NCBI GenBank assembly: GCA_028285025.1
Contig: JANQQH010000019.1
Location: forward strand, 1-6,331
Length of the DNA: 6,331 nt
Source: Hyphomicrobiaceae bacterium
GTDB taxonomy: Bacteria; Pseudomonadota; Alphaproteobacteria; Rhizobiales; HXMU1428-3
Direction of reading: 5' to 3'
Each line of letters begins with the position of its first letter. Position 1 is the stretch's first letter. Both the position numbers and the translations under genes were made by a program. Below the pieces are notes generated by a model. It did no database searches, was not told the origin of the DNA, and saw only the letters and a list, made by a program, of their open reading frames with translations. This document shows, in pieces, positions 1 to 6,331 of the stretch.

Positions 1-1196
1 AATAAGGCACTTAAGCTAGCAAGGACAATCAACCCTATTTTAAGGGCACCGCCCCAGCGCAACCAGCGTTTTGAAAGAAACAGTGCACCGGCCACAACGT
101 TAAGCCCTGCACCGATTAGCGTGACCAAGCCAAGTAGTCCTTGATTATACGTTGGCAGCCCAATATTGGCAAAAGCCTCCAGGCCCATAATTATCCAAGT
201 TAAACCCATTGCCCATTGTAAACAGGGCAATATCAAAGCCGTGCGCGCATGTTGCCGGTCTGGAAAGGCGGCGGGCCGTTTGGCTAAATTCTGGTCCATG
301 GTTTTCAAAGGGCGGCCGAGCACGGTTTGAAACGGGGTTGGGTCATGTTGTTTAAAATGATCCATTTGTTCCAGCGAGGCGGTGCGCATGGGGGTGCGGT
401 TGCCAAACAGGGCAGCAATATCGCCGATGAACAAAAGAGCGCGCATTATAATTCGCGGGATCAGTATGAATTGTGCCGGACAAAAGCCCAGCCATATGCG
501 ATAGTTAGCAAGGATTTGGGCTAAAATTGTAACCTGTGGCCCTACTGCATAGACGATACCATCCTTGACCTCTCCTTGCCCTTTTCCCTCAACAAGGTGA
601 ACAACCCCCTCTGCCAAATCATCCAAAGCAATGGGTTGGAATTTTTGCGTGCCCGGGCTTGGCACGGGAATGAAAAAGGGCAGACCAGCCAAAGCACGCA
701 TGAGCAATGCCCCGCCGTTAGATCCGGCCCCTAGCACCAGACATGGGCGCACTATGGTCCAGTCCAAATCGGTTTGCGTTAAGGCTTGGTCGCCAGCCTG
801 TTTGCTTTTTGCATAGTCGGTGGGAACAGCTTCATCTGTGGTGGTGGCTGAAATATGGACAAGCTTTTTGACCCCGGCTAGTTGCGCGCCCTAAAACAAC
901 GCTTTTGCGCCGGTCTCATGGACCTTGTCTGACTTATCGCGCAAGTCAGATTGCAAAATGCCAACACAATTCACCACGCCGTCTATTGGGTCTGTTTGCG
1001 CCTGGAACCGTTGCACCCAGGTTTGGGGGTCTAGATCATAATTAAAATCAGCAAAGATCCATTCAATCTCTGGAATAAGCCGGCGGCCAAGATCTAAATC
1101 CCTGCCCGCGCCTCTGACCTCGTGTCCGGCCTGCAAAAGCGCTTGTACGACCCCGCGCCCGATGAACCCATAAGCGCCTGTTACCAGAATTTTCAT
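1..1196 (-). pseudogene. SDR-family NAD(P)-binding protein with DoxX-like membrane tail, interrupted by in-frame TAG, 3' end outside window
   Basis: Translation from the ATG at 1196-1194 gives a Rossmann start with the dinucleotide motif TGAYGFIG (G7, G10, G13) and the strand motif NCVG (76-79), as in atypical short-chain dehydrogenases related to NDUFA9/YbjT-type proteins. Codon 102 (893-891) is TAG. I translated on to base 1 by hand, and the same frame has no further stop. It carries VHISA, a YAKSK segment (YxxxK, Y128 and K132), a WTIVRP motif, and then a hydrophobic C-terminal region (roughly bases 1-235) with about three membrane segments resembling DoxX-like tails. The family is usually a little over 400 residues; about 398 codons are visible and the end is cut by the window edge. 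The start has a GAGGGG Shine-Dalgarno-like stretch about 9 bases upstream. Substrate is unknown. As read, only a 101-residue fragment without the YxxxK or membrane part would be made. A nonsense mutation, a sequencing error or suppression are all possible. Confidence 0.82.
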
Positions 1197-1374
1197 GGGC
1201 TTTGCCCCTCACAGCCTACATCTGGGAGAAATGTACGACGCAACTGTTGGTGAAACAAAGAAAAAAGTGCTTCTATCAACCATTGCAAAAATATATTGCC
1301 TTTTTGCGTGCGTCTTTGACCAAAACAAGCTAACAATGGGGACCTTTTTTAAATTGAAGACACATAAAGCGACT
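1197..1374. other. Divergent intergenic region between SDR gene and ttcA
   Basis: This 178-base AT-rich stretch must hold the promoters for the leftward SDR gene and the rightward ttcA. A TATATT hexamer at 1292-1297 resembles a -10 element, and TTGACC at 1316-1321 resembles a -35. Neither has a convincing partner at 16-18 bases, so I do not call a promoter. The stretch happens to be open in the ttcA frame (possible starts at 1195, 1231 and 1336), but the residues encoded there resemble nothing I know from TtcA. Confidence 0.5.
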
Positions 1375-2250
1375 ATGGAAAATCAAGAGAGCCACACAAC
1401 CGATCAACCGTTGGAAACCAGCTCATCGAATGCATTAGAAACAGGTGGCCATCCACTGTTTCAAAATGCCCCGTCTTCGGTTGAGTTTACAAAGCTGCGC
1501 AAACGGTTGATCCGCAAAATGCGTGAAGCGCTTGAGGCTTATTCTATGGTCACACCTGGTTCAAAATGGTTGGTTTGCATCTCAGGGGGCAAGGACAGCT
1601 ATGGGCTGATCAGCCTGTTGCATGATCTGAAATGGCGTGGGTTGTTACCGGTTGAGCTTGTGGCAATGAATTTGGATCAAAAACAACCTGGGTTTCCAAA
1701 CAATGTGTTGCCTGAGTTTTTTGAAACCTATGACATTCCCTATCATATTGAGACCCAGGACACCTACTCTATCGTCACCGATAAAGTGCCTCAGAATAAG
1801 ACCTACTGCTCTTTATGTTCTCGTTTGCGGCGCGGCATTATTTATTCCACGGCCAAGCGTTTGGGGTGTGATACAGTTGTGCTCGGCCATCACCGGGAAG
1901 ATGCGTTGGAGACTTTTTTGTTAAATTTGTTCTTTGGCGCGAAAATGGCAGCGATGCCGGCAAAATTACTGAATGATGAAAAGGACCTTAATCTCATTCG
2001 CCCGCTGATTTATGTGGCAGAACAAGACTTGGAAAAATTTGCCAAACACATGAAGTTTCCGATTATTCCGTGTGATTTATGCGGCAGCCAGGATGGGCTG
2101 CAACGCCAACAGATGAAAGCTCTCTTAAAAGAGTGGGAAGATAAGCGCCCTGGCACCAAAGACGTGATGATGAAGGCGTTGGCCGACATCCGCCCGTCTC
2201 AATTGCTTGATAAGACGCTGTTTGATTTTAAAGATTTAATTCCTCAATAA
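1375..2250 (+). CDS. ttcA: tRNA 2-thiocytidine(32) synthetase TtcA
   Basis: TtcA is a cytoplasmic enzyme that thiolates cytidine 32 in the anticodon loop of certain tRNAs. It activates the base with ATP and uses an oxygen-sensitive [4Fe-4S] cluster. Residues here are numbered from the chosen start. The PP-loop ATP-binding motif SGGKDS is at 70-75. The CSLC pair (C145, C148) and the later CDLCGSQ (C233, C236) supply the cluster cysteines; in the family these are the two of the CxxC plus one from the second motif. [10 protein letters not shown] (171-180) is the second family signature. The start at 1375 gives 291 residues, within the usual 270-311 range, and places the conserved run [13 protein letters not shown] a short way in, as in alphaproteobacterial TtcA. 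No strong Shine-Dalgarno precedes it, so 1336 or 1231 cannot be excluded. The ATG at 1195 is unlikely because it overlaps the divergent SDR start codon. A candidate terminator follows. Confidence 0.95.
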   Translation: MENQESHTTDQPLETSSSNALETGGHPLFQNAPSSVEFTKLRKRLIRKMREALEAYSMVTPGSKWLVCISGGKDSYGLISLLHDLKWRGLLPVELVAMNLDQKQPGFPNNVLPEFFETYDIPYHIETQDTYSIVTDKVPQNKTYCSLCSRLRRGIIYSTAKRLGCDTVVLGHHREDALETFLLNLFFGAKMAAMPAKLLNDEKDLNLIRPLIYVAEQDLEKFAKHMKFPIIPCDLCGSQDGLQRQQMKALLKEWEDKRPGTKDVMMKALADIRPSQLLDKTLFDFKDLIPQ

Positions 2251-2255
2251 TCAAG

Positions 2256-2306
2256 ACGTGTAAAGACATAAAATGGGCTTATATTTTATTTTTTTGACGT
2301 TTTTTT
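2256..2306 (+). terminator. Candidate AT-rich intrinsic terminator of ttcA
   Basis: Five bases after the ttcA stop, an imperfect inverted repeat can form a hairpin. ATAAAAT (2268-2274) pairs with ATTTTAT (2283-2289) across the 8-base loop GGGCTTAT. The stem extends outward through A/T pairs, with one bulged base and two mismatches, to ACGT (2256-2259) pairing with ACGT (2297-2300). Seven T residues (2300-2306) follow. The shape is right for a Rho-independent terminator, but the stem is AT-rich and the stability is uncertain. Confidence 0.42.
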
Positions 2307-2358
2307 ATAATGCCCCCAGATTTATCGATTTTATTGCCATGTTGCGACTTTGGGCCCC

Positions 2359-2387
2359 TTGCCCTATTGATTTGGATCCCCTATAGA
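2359..2387 (+). promoter_or_regulatory. Candidate sigma70-type promoter of icd
   Basis: TTGCCC (2359-2364) and TATAGA (2382-2387) each match 4 of 6 consensus bases and are separated by exactly 17 bases. Transcription would start near 2394, leaving a leader of about 30 bases before the ATG at 2424. The position between the putative ttcA terminator and icd is sensible. It also argues that the upstream in-frame ATG at 2310 is not used. The match is moderate and could be chance. Confidence 0.4.
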
Positions 2388-2423
2388 AGCAGTAAATTTT
2401 TTGGATCTTTTATGGGGTTTTTT

Positions 2424-3638
2424 ATGAGCAAAATTAAAGTTGCAAATCCCGTCGTTGAATTAGACGGCGATGAAATGACACGCATTATCTGGCAATTTAT
2501 CAAAGACAAACTCATTCACCCTTATCTTGATATTGACTTGCATTATTATGATTTGGGTGTTGAAGAGCGCGACCGGACCGACGACCAGATCACCATTGAT
2601 GCAGCAGAAGCTATAAAGAAGCACGGCGTTGGTGTTAAATGCGCCACCATCACCCCTGATGAACAGCGGGTTGAAGAGTTTAATCTGAAACAAATGTGGC
2701 GCTCTCCTAACGGGACGATCAGAAATATTTTGGGCGGAGTTGTGTTTCGTGAACCGATCATTTGTCAAAATGTGCCGCGCCTTGTACCTGGTTGGACATC
2801 GCCGATTGTTGTTGGCCGTCATGCTTTTGGTGACCAATACCGGGCCACTGACTTTCTGGTGCCGGGCAAAGGCAAACTGACCATGAAGTTTGAAGGCGAG
2901 GATGGACAAGTGATTGAAGAGGAAATTTTTGACTTCCCTTCTAGCGGTGTTGCCATGGGCATGTATAACCTGGATGAAAGTATCCGCGATTTTGCCCGCG
3001 CTTGTATGAATTATGGCCTTAACCGCAAATGGCCTGTTTACCTTTCCACCAAGAACACGATCTTAAAAAAATACGATGGGCGGTTTAAAGATCTGTTCCA
3101 AGAGGTGTTTGAGGCTGAATTTGCTGATAAGTTTAAAGATGCTGGTATTCTTTATGAGCACCGCTTGATTGATGACATGGTAGCATGTGCGCTGAAATGG
3201 TCAGGCAAGTTTATTTGGGCGTGTAAGAACTATGATGGTGATGTGCAGTCTGATACGGTTGCACAAGGCTTTGGCTCACTTGGTCTGATGACCTCTGTGT
3301 TGATGACGCCGGATGGCAAAACTGTTGAAGCGGAAGCAGCCCACGGCACGGTGACCCGTCACTATCGCTTACACCAGGAAGGCAAAGAGACATCTACGAA
3401 CTCTATTGCTTCTATCTTTGCCTGGACACGTGGCTTGGCGCACCGGGCGAAACTGGATGATAATGACGAGTTGGCAAAATTTGCTCTGACACTTGAAAAG
3501 GTTTGTGTTGATACGGTTGAATCAGGCGACATGACCAAAGACTTGGCGCTTCTTGTTGGGCCTGATCAGAAATGGCTCTCCACAACTGGGTTCTTGGATA
3601 AGATTGACCAAAACTTGCAAGCGGCTATGGGTGCTTAA
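2424..3638 (+). CDS. icd: NADP-dependent isocitrate dehydrogenase (homodimeric, eukaryote-like type)
   Basis: This TCA-cycle enzyme oxidatively decarboxylates isocitrate to 2-oxoglutarate, producing NADPH in the cytoplasm. From the ATG at 2424 it is 404 residues, the usual length of this subfamily, and starts [20 protein letters not shown], which is the family's normal N-terminus. Substrate-binding residues fall at the numbers known for the mammalian enzymes: S94, N96 and R100 in SPNGTIRN, R109 in FREP, R132 in GRHAFGDQY, and Y139. The metal-binding aspartates lie in RLIDDM (250-251) and NYDGDVQSD (271-277). HGTVTRHYR carries R312 and H313, the Arg-His pair that contacts the NADP 2'-phosphate. 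The frame is open back to an ATG at 2310, but those 38 residues are not family-like and a candidate promoter overlaps them. An in-frame ATG at 2412 (MGFF extension) remains possible. Shine-Dalgarno signals are weak for both: GGGG six bases before 2424, GGAT before 2412. A strong terminator follows. Confidence 0.97.
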   Translation: MSKIKVANPVVELDGDEMTRIIWQFIKDKLIHPYLDIDLHYYDLGVEERDRTDDQITIDAAEAIKKHGVGVKCATITPDEQRVEEFNLKQMWRSPNGTIRNILGGVVFREPIICQNVPRLVPGWTSPIVVGRHAFGDQYRATDFLVPGKGKLTMKFEGEDGQVIEEEIFDFPSSGVAMGMYNLDESIRDFARACMNYGLNRKWPVYLSTKNTILKKYDGRFKDLFQEVFEAEFADKFKDAGILYEHRLIDDMVACALKWSGKFIWACKNYDGDVQSDTVAQGFGSLGLMTSVLMTPDGKTVEAEAAHGTVTRHYRLHQEGKETSTNSIASIFAWTRGLAHRAKLDDNDELAKFALTLEKVCVDTVESGDMTKDLALLVGPDQKWLSTTGFLDKIDQNLQAAMGA

Positions 3639-3660
3639 CGATTTTATATTGTTAAATTAA

Positions 3661-3690
3661 GGGCGGTCTTGGGGGCCGCCCTTTTTGTTT
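3661..3690 (+). terminator. Intrinsic terminator of icd
   Basis: GGGCGGTC (3661-3668) pairs with GGCCGCCC (3674-3681), an 8-bp stem with one G-U pair and a 5-base loop TTGGG. TTTTTGTTT follows directly. This is a textbook Rho-independent terminator 22 bases after the icd stop. It sits between convergent genes; on the opposite strand the hairpin is followed by TTAATTTAAC, a weaker tail, so it may also help end the channel transcript. Confidence 0.87.
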
Positions 3691-3700
3691 CTGGAACCAG

Positions 3701-4873
3701 CTATTTTTCTTGATACTCGTTCATCAGGCGCTCAGTTGCGACCTGGCGAATGTGATTATTTAACTTTTTGTTTCTTCGCAATAGATAATCAAAATCGGCG
3801 CGATCAAGTTGTAGTAAATGACTGTTAGATAATACGCGCGCCGAGGCGAGATAGCGTCCCTTTGATAGCATGCCGACCTCACCAAAAAAATCTCCGGCTT
3901 CCAAAAGGGTTGTTTTTTGGCCGTCATCGATCTCCACTTGCCCCGCGACAATAAAATACATGGCTGTGGCTTCTTCCTCTTTTTCAAAAATCAACACATC
4001 TTTTGGAAACCGCTGAGATTGAAGCACTTCCATAATTTCAGCCACTTCTGTTGCCTGCAATTGATTAAAAAGCGGCACCCGGGCCACCATATTCCAATTA
4101 ATAACAAATTCGCGCCGGTTGATCTCTCTGGCAAAACCGGTTGAGATAATGCCGATGGGCAGAGCAAACATGCCTAGCCCGAACACCATAAACAGTCCGC
4201 TCCAAATTTTGCCCAAGGTCGTCACTGGCACCGCATCACCAAAGCCAACGGTTGTTAACGTGGCGAGCGCCCACCACATAGAGCTGGGAATATCCCCAAA
4301 GGTCTCTGGTTGAACATCGCCTTCTATGTAATGCATGACGCTGGAGGCCAACAGAATAAGCGCCAGCATAATCATCAGGGCGCCGATAAGGGCCCGGCCT
4401 TCATTGTAAAACACTTTGATCAGCACTTGCATGGTGGTGGAATAGCGCAAGATTTTAAAAAACCGGAACAGACGCAATATGCGCAAGGCCCGCAGATCTG
4501 CCCCGATCAAAGCGCCTAGATAGAATGGTAGGATTGCGATGAGGTCAATCACTTGCATTGGTTGTAAGGCAAATTTTAACCGTGCATTGAAAGGAGAGAG
4601 GGAGCGCAAGGGAATGTGTTCGATACAGGCCCAGATGCGCAGGACATATTCAATGGTAAAAAAGATGATGGAAAAAACTTCAAAATAATAAAGCAAGTTT
4701 GCATAATCTTGGGCGATCCAGCCAACTGAGCCAAACACAAAGGCCGCCACATTGAGCAAAATCATGGCAATGATGACAATATCACAAGCCCGGCTTGGCA
4801 AATCATCACTGACCCCGGCTTCCAAGATCTGGTGCACCCGATAACGAAACTGGTTTCTTGGCGTCTCAATCAT
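3701..4873 (-). CDS. Six-TM voltage-gated-type potassium channel with C-terminal cyclic-nucleotide-binding domain
   Basis: This is an inner-membrane K+ channel subunit, presumably tetrameric, of 390 residues. Hydrophobic segments S1-S3 lie near 30-50, 60-82 and 106-122. S4 (126-144) has basic residues at every third position: R128, R131, R134, R137, K140 and R143. S5 is near 160-182, the pore helix near 195-206, the selectivity filter TVGFGD is at 208-213, and S6 is near 222-246. A short linker of about 20 residues, as in MloK1 of Mesorhizobium loti and unlike the long C-linker of animal CNG/HCN channels, leads to a cyclic-nucleotide-binding-like fold (about 265-385). Its phosphate-binding cassette FGEVGMLSKGRYLASAR (330-346) keeps FGE but has Tyr where the conserved Arg normally sits, with Arg one place earlier, so ligand binding is uncertain. 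The start has GGGGG about 6 bases upstream. The stop is TAG, followed closely by the icd terminator. guaA lies 55 bases upstream on the same strand. Confidence 0.94.
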   Translation of the reverse strand: MIETPRNQFRYRVHQILEAGVSDDLPSRACDIVIIAMILLNVAAFVFGSVGWIAQDYANLLYYFEVFSIIFFTIEYVLRIWACIEHIPLRSLSPFNARLKFALQPMQVIDLIAILPFYLGALIGADLRALRILRLFRFFKILRYSTTMQVLIKVFYNEGRALIGALMIMLALILLASSVMHYIEGDVQPETFGDIPSSMWWALATLTTVGFGDAVPVTTLGKIWSGLFMVFGLGMFALPIGIISTGFAREINRREFVINWNMVARVPLFNQLQATEVAEIMEVLQSQRFPKDVLIFEKEEEATAMYFIVAGQVEIDDGQKTTLLEAGDFFGEVGMLSKGRYLASARVLSNSHLLQLDRADFDYLLRRNKKLNNHIRQVATERLMNEYQEK

Positions 4874-4890
4874 TCATGCCCCCATTCTTG

Positions 4891-4912
4891 AGCTTTGTGT
4901 TGTTACAAAGCT
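4891..4912. repeat. Perfect 8-bp inverted repeat in the guaA-channel gap
   Basis: AGCTTTGT (4891-4898) and ACAAAGCT (4905-4912) are exact reverse complements separated by six bases (GTTGTT). In the leftward direction of transcription the repeat lies 16 bases after the guaA stop codon and just before the channel's ribosome-binding region. No T-run follows on that strand, so it is not a standard intrinsic terminator. It could be an operator, an mRNA hairpin protecting or processing the guaA transcript, or a translational control element for the channel. Confidence 0.6.
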
Positions 4913-4928
4913 ATCATGTTTTGGCTCT

Positions 4929-6331
4929 TTACTCCCACTCAATTGTCCCGGGCGGTTTTGAGGTGATGTCGTAAACAACCCGGTTAATGCCGCGCACCTC
5001 ATTAATGATTCGCGTGGATGTATGGCTTAAAAATTCATGATCAAAAGGGTAGTAGTCTGCCGTCATGCCATCGGTTGACGTGACTGCCCGCAAGCCTAAC
5101 ACATAGTCATATGTGCGTGCATCGCCCATCACGCCAACGGTGCGCACGGGCAAGAGCACACAAAAGGCTTGCCAGATCTCGTCATAAAGACCGTGATTTT
5201 TAATCTCTTGCAGGTAGATATGGTCAGCTTTGCGCAAAATGTCACATTTTTCTTGGGTGACTTCCCCAGGGATGCGAATGGCAAGACCGGGCCCGGGAAA
5301 CGGATGGCGGCGGATAAAGGGGTCTGGCAAGCCTAATTCGTGGCCCAAGACCCTGACCTCATCTTTGAACAGTTCGCGTAACGGCTCGACCAAATCCATG
5401 TTCATACGGTCGGGCAACCCGCCAACATTATGGTGCGATTTGATGGTCACGGACGGCCCGCCAGTAAACGAGACACTTTCAATCACGTCCGGGTAAAGCG
5501 TGCCTTGGGCCAAGAAGTCAGCGCCGCCAAGTTTGGTGGCTTCTTCTTCAAACACATCAATGAACAGCTTACCGATGGTTTTGCGTTTTTTCTCAGGGTC
5601 ATCAACGCCGGCTAGCTCTCCTAAAAATCTCTCTTGCGCCTGCACATGCACGAGCGGGATGTTATAGTGGTCCTTAAACAAGCGGACCACTTCTTCGGCC
5701 TCATTCATGCGCAACAAGCCATGGTCTACAAAAATGCAGTTGAGCTGATCGCCAATGGCTTCATGCAATAAAATTGCGGCCACAGAGGAATCGACCCCAC
5801 CAGAGAGCCCGCAGACCACTCGTTTATCGCCCACTTGGGTTCTGATTTTATCAATCTCACTTTGGCGAAAAGCGGCCATTGTCCAGTCGCCCTTGCACCC
5901 GGCAATGTTATGGATGAAGTTTCTTAGCAGCGCTGTCCCGCTTGGGGTGTGCACCACTTCAGGGTGAAACTGAACCGCATAAAATTTTTGGTCTTCATTG
6001 CTTATGGCGGCATATGGGGCCCCTTTGGATTTGGCAATTACCTTGAACGCGTCAGGCAACGCCGTTACCCGATCTCCATGGCTCATCCAGACACGAAGTG
6101 TCTTTGTCATACCATCCTCGTCCCCTTCACTATCGAAGAGACTGTCAAAAAGAGGAGAAGACTCAATAATTTCAATATCTGCCCGGCCAAATTCTTGATG
6201 GTCTGAGCTTTCTACCTTGCCGCCCAGTTGGGCCACCATGGTTTGCTGACCATAGCAAATGCCCAATACCGGAATGCCGGCTTGAAACACCGCTTCTGGT
6301 GCGCGCGGGGTGTCCGTATGGGTCACACTGG
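4929..6331 (-). CDS. guaA: GMP synthase (glutamine-hydrolysing), N-terminus beyond window edge
   Basis: GuaA makes GMP from XMP, ATP and glutamine, the last step of guanine nucleotide synthesis, in the cytoplasm. About 467 codons are visible; the full protein is usually about 520 residues, so roughly the first 50-60 are missing. Numbering from the first GTG in frame (6326): the class I glutamine amidotransferase part has the nucleophile C24 in GICYGQQ and the catalytic H121 and E123 in QFHPE. The ATP pyrophosphatase part has the PP-loop SGGVDS (175-180) and the [13 protein letters not shown] motif (272-284). The C-terminal dimerisation domain includes [11 protein letters not shown] (341-351) and the typical terminal run [10 protein letters not shown], ending in TAA. 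The GTG at 6326 is an internal valine, not a start: the frame continues to the edge with SVTHTD ahead of TPRAPE, matching the family's SVT..SPRAP region. The protein looks complete and functional over the visible part. Confidence 0.97.
   Translation of the reverse strand, partial: SVTHTDTPRAPEAVFQAGIPVLGICYGQQTMVAQLGGKVESSDHQEFGRADIEIIESSPLFDSLFDSEGDEDGMTKTLRVWMSHGDRVTALPDAFKVIAKSKGAPYAAISNEDQKFYAVQFHPEVVHTPSGTALLRNFIHNIAGCKGDWTMAAFRQSEIDKIRTQVGDKRVVCGLSGGVDSSVAAILLHEAIGDQLNCIFVDHGLLRMNEAEEVVRLFKDHYNIPLVHVQAQERFLGELAGVDDPEKKRKTIGKLFIDVFEEEATKLGGADFLAQGTLYPDVIESVSFTGGPSVTIKSHHNVGGLPDRMNMDLVEPLRELFKDEVRVLGHELGLPDPFIRRHPFPGPGLAIRIPGEVTQEKCDILRKADHIYLQEIKNHGLYDEIWQAFCVLLPVRTVGVMGDARTYDYVLGLRAVTSTDGMTADYYPFDHEFLSHTSTRIINEVRGINRVVYDITSKPPGTIEWE

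Noticed and set aside
327..816. Two plus-strand open frames (327-524 and 631-816) opposite the SDR-DoxX gene
   Set aside because: Both lie antisense to a continuous frame with clear SDR motifs; their translations are low-complexity or unfamiliar and no ribosome-binding sites stand out.
891..893. Pyrrolysine or genome-wide amber reassignment at the SDR stop
   Set aside because: The channel gene ends in TAG directly before non-coding sequence and a terminator, so TAG acts as a stop here; no special downstream structure was seen.
1316..1321. TTGACC as a -35 box for ttcA
   Set aside because: No acceptable -10 hexamer lies 16-18 bases downstream.
2310..2423. 38-residue N-terminal extension of isocitrate dehydrogenase
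   Set aside because: The family begins at the M-S-K-I-K-V run; the extension is not family-like and overlaps a candidate promoter. Starting at 2424 also gives the exact mammalian residue numbering for the substrate-binding residues up to Y139.
2460..2909. 149-codon minus-strand open frame inside icd
   Set aside because: It is a shadow of the highly conserved icd coding sequence and resembles no protein I know.
6085..6150. Acidic loop in GuaA ([12 protein letters not shown]) as an unusual insertion
   Set aside because: Other GuaA proteins, including that of E. coli as I remember it, have a loop of similar length before VWMSHGD; this region varies normally.
6324..6326. GTG as the start codon of guaA
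   Set aside because: The frame continues upstream to the window edge and the residues match the interior of GuaA; the conserved N-terminus with the first amidotransferase strand lies outside the window.
1..6331. A novel multi-gene system, defence island or mobile element
   Set aside because: The genes are housekeeping or common accessory types, with no transposase, integrase, terminal repeats, CRISPR repeats or toxin-antitoxin-like pair visible on either strand.

Overview
The window looks like chromosomal DNA from an alphaproteobacterium. TtcA has the form familiar from that class, with the run [13 protein letters not shown] ahead of the PP-loop and a [12 protein letters not shown] motif. 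The isocitrate dehydrogenase is the roughly 404-residue homodimeric NADP type common in Alphaproteobacteria and eukaryotes. A short-linker MloK1-like channel also fits. Class is an inference from remembered families; I cannot name a genus.

Layout from left to right. (1) 1-1196, minus strand: an NAD(P)-binding SDR/epimerase-like protein with a DoxX-like membrane tail. It is interrupted by a single in-frame TAG at codon 102 and runs off the left edge. (2) 1197-1374: a divergent intergenic region. (3) 1375-2250, plus: ttcA (tRNA 2-thiocytidine synthesis), followed by an AT-rich candidate terminator. (4) 2424-3638, plus: icd, preceded by a candidate sigma70-type promoter and followed by a strong GC-rich terminator. 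(5) 3701-4873, minus: a six-TM potassium channel with a full S4 charge ladder and a C-terminal cyclic-nucleotide-binding-like domain. (6) 4929-6331, minus: guaA (GMP synthase), whose N-terminus lies beyond the right edge.

The genes do not form an obvious pathway. ttcA and icd share a strand but appear to be separate units, because a terminator and a promoter lie between them. icd converges on the channel gene across a strong terminator. guaA and the channel are co-oriented with a 55-base gap and may be co-transcribed. That gap contains a perfect 8-bp inverted repeat.

There is no mobile element, CRISPR array, RNA gene or defence system that I can support, and no non-coding stretch over 300 bases. 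The points worth a second look are the clean amber interruption of the SDR-DoxX gene, the channel that combines a full voltage-sensor ladder with a non-standard phosphate-binding cassette, and the palindrome upstream of that channel.
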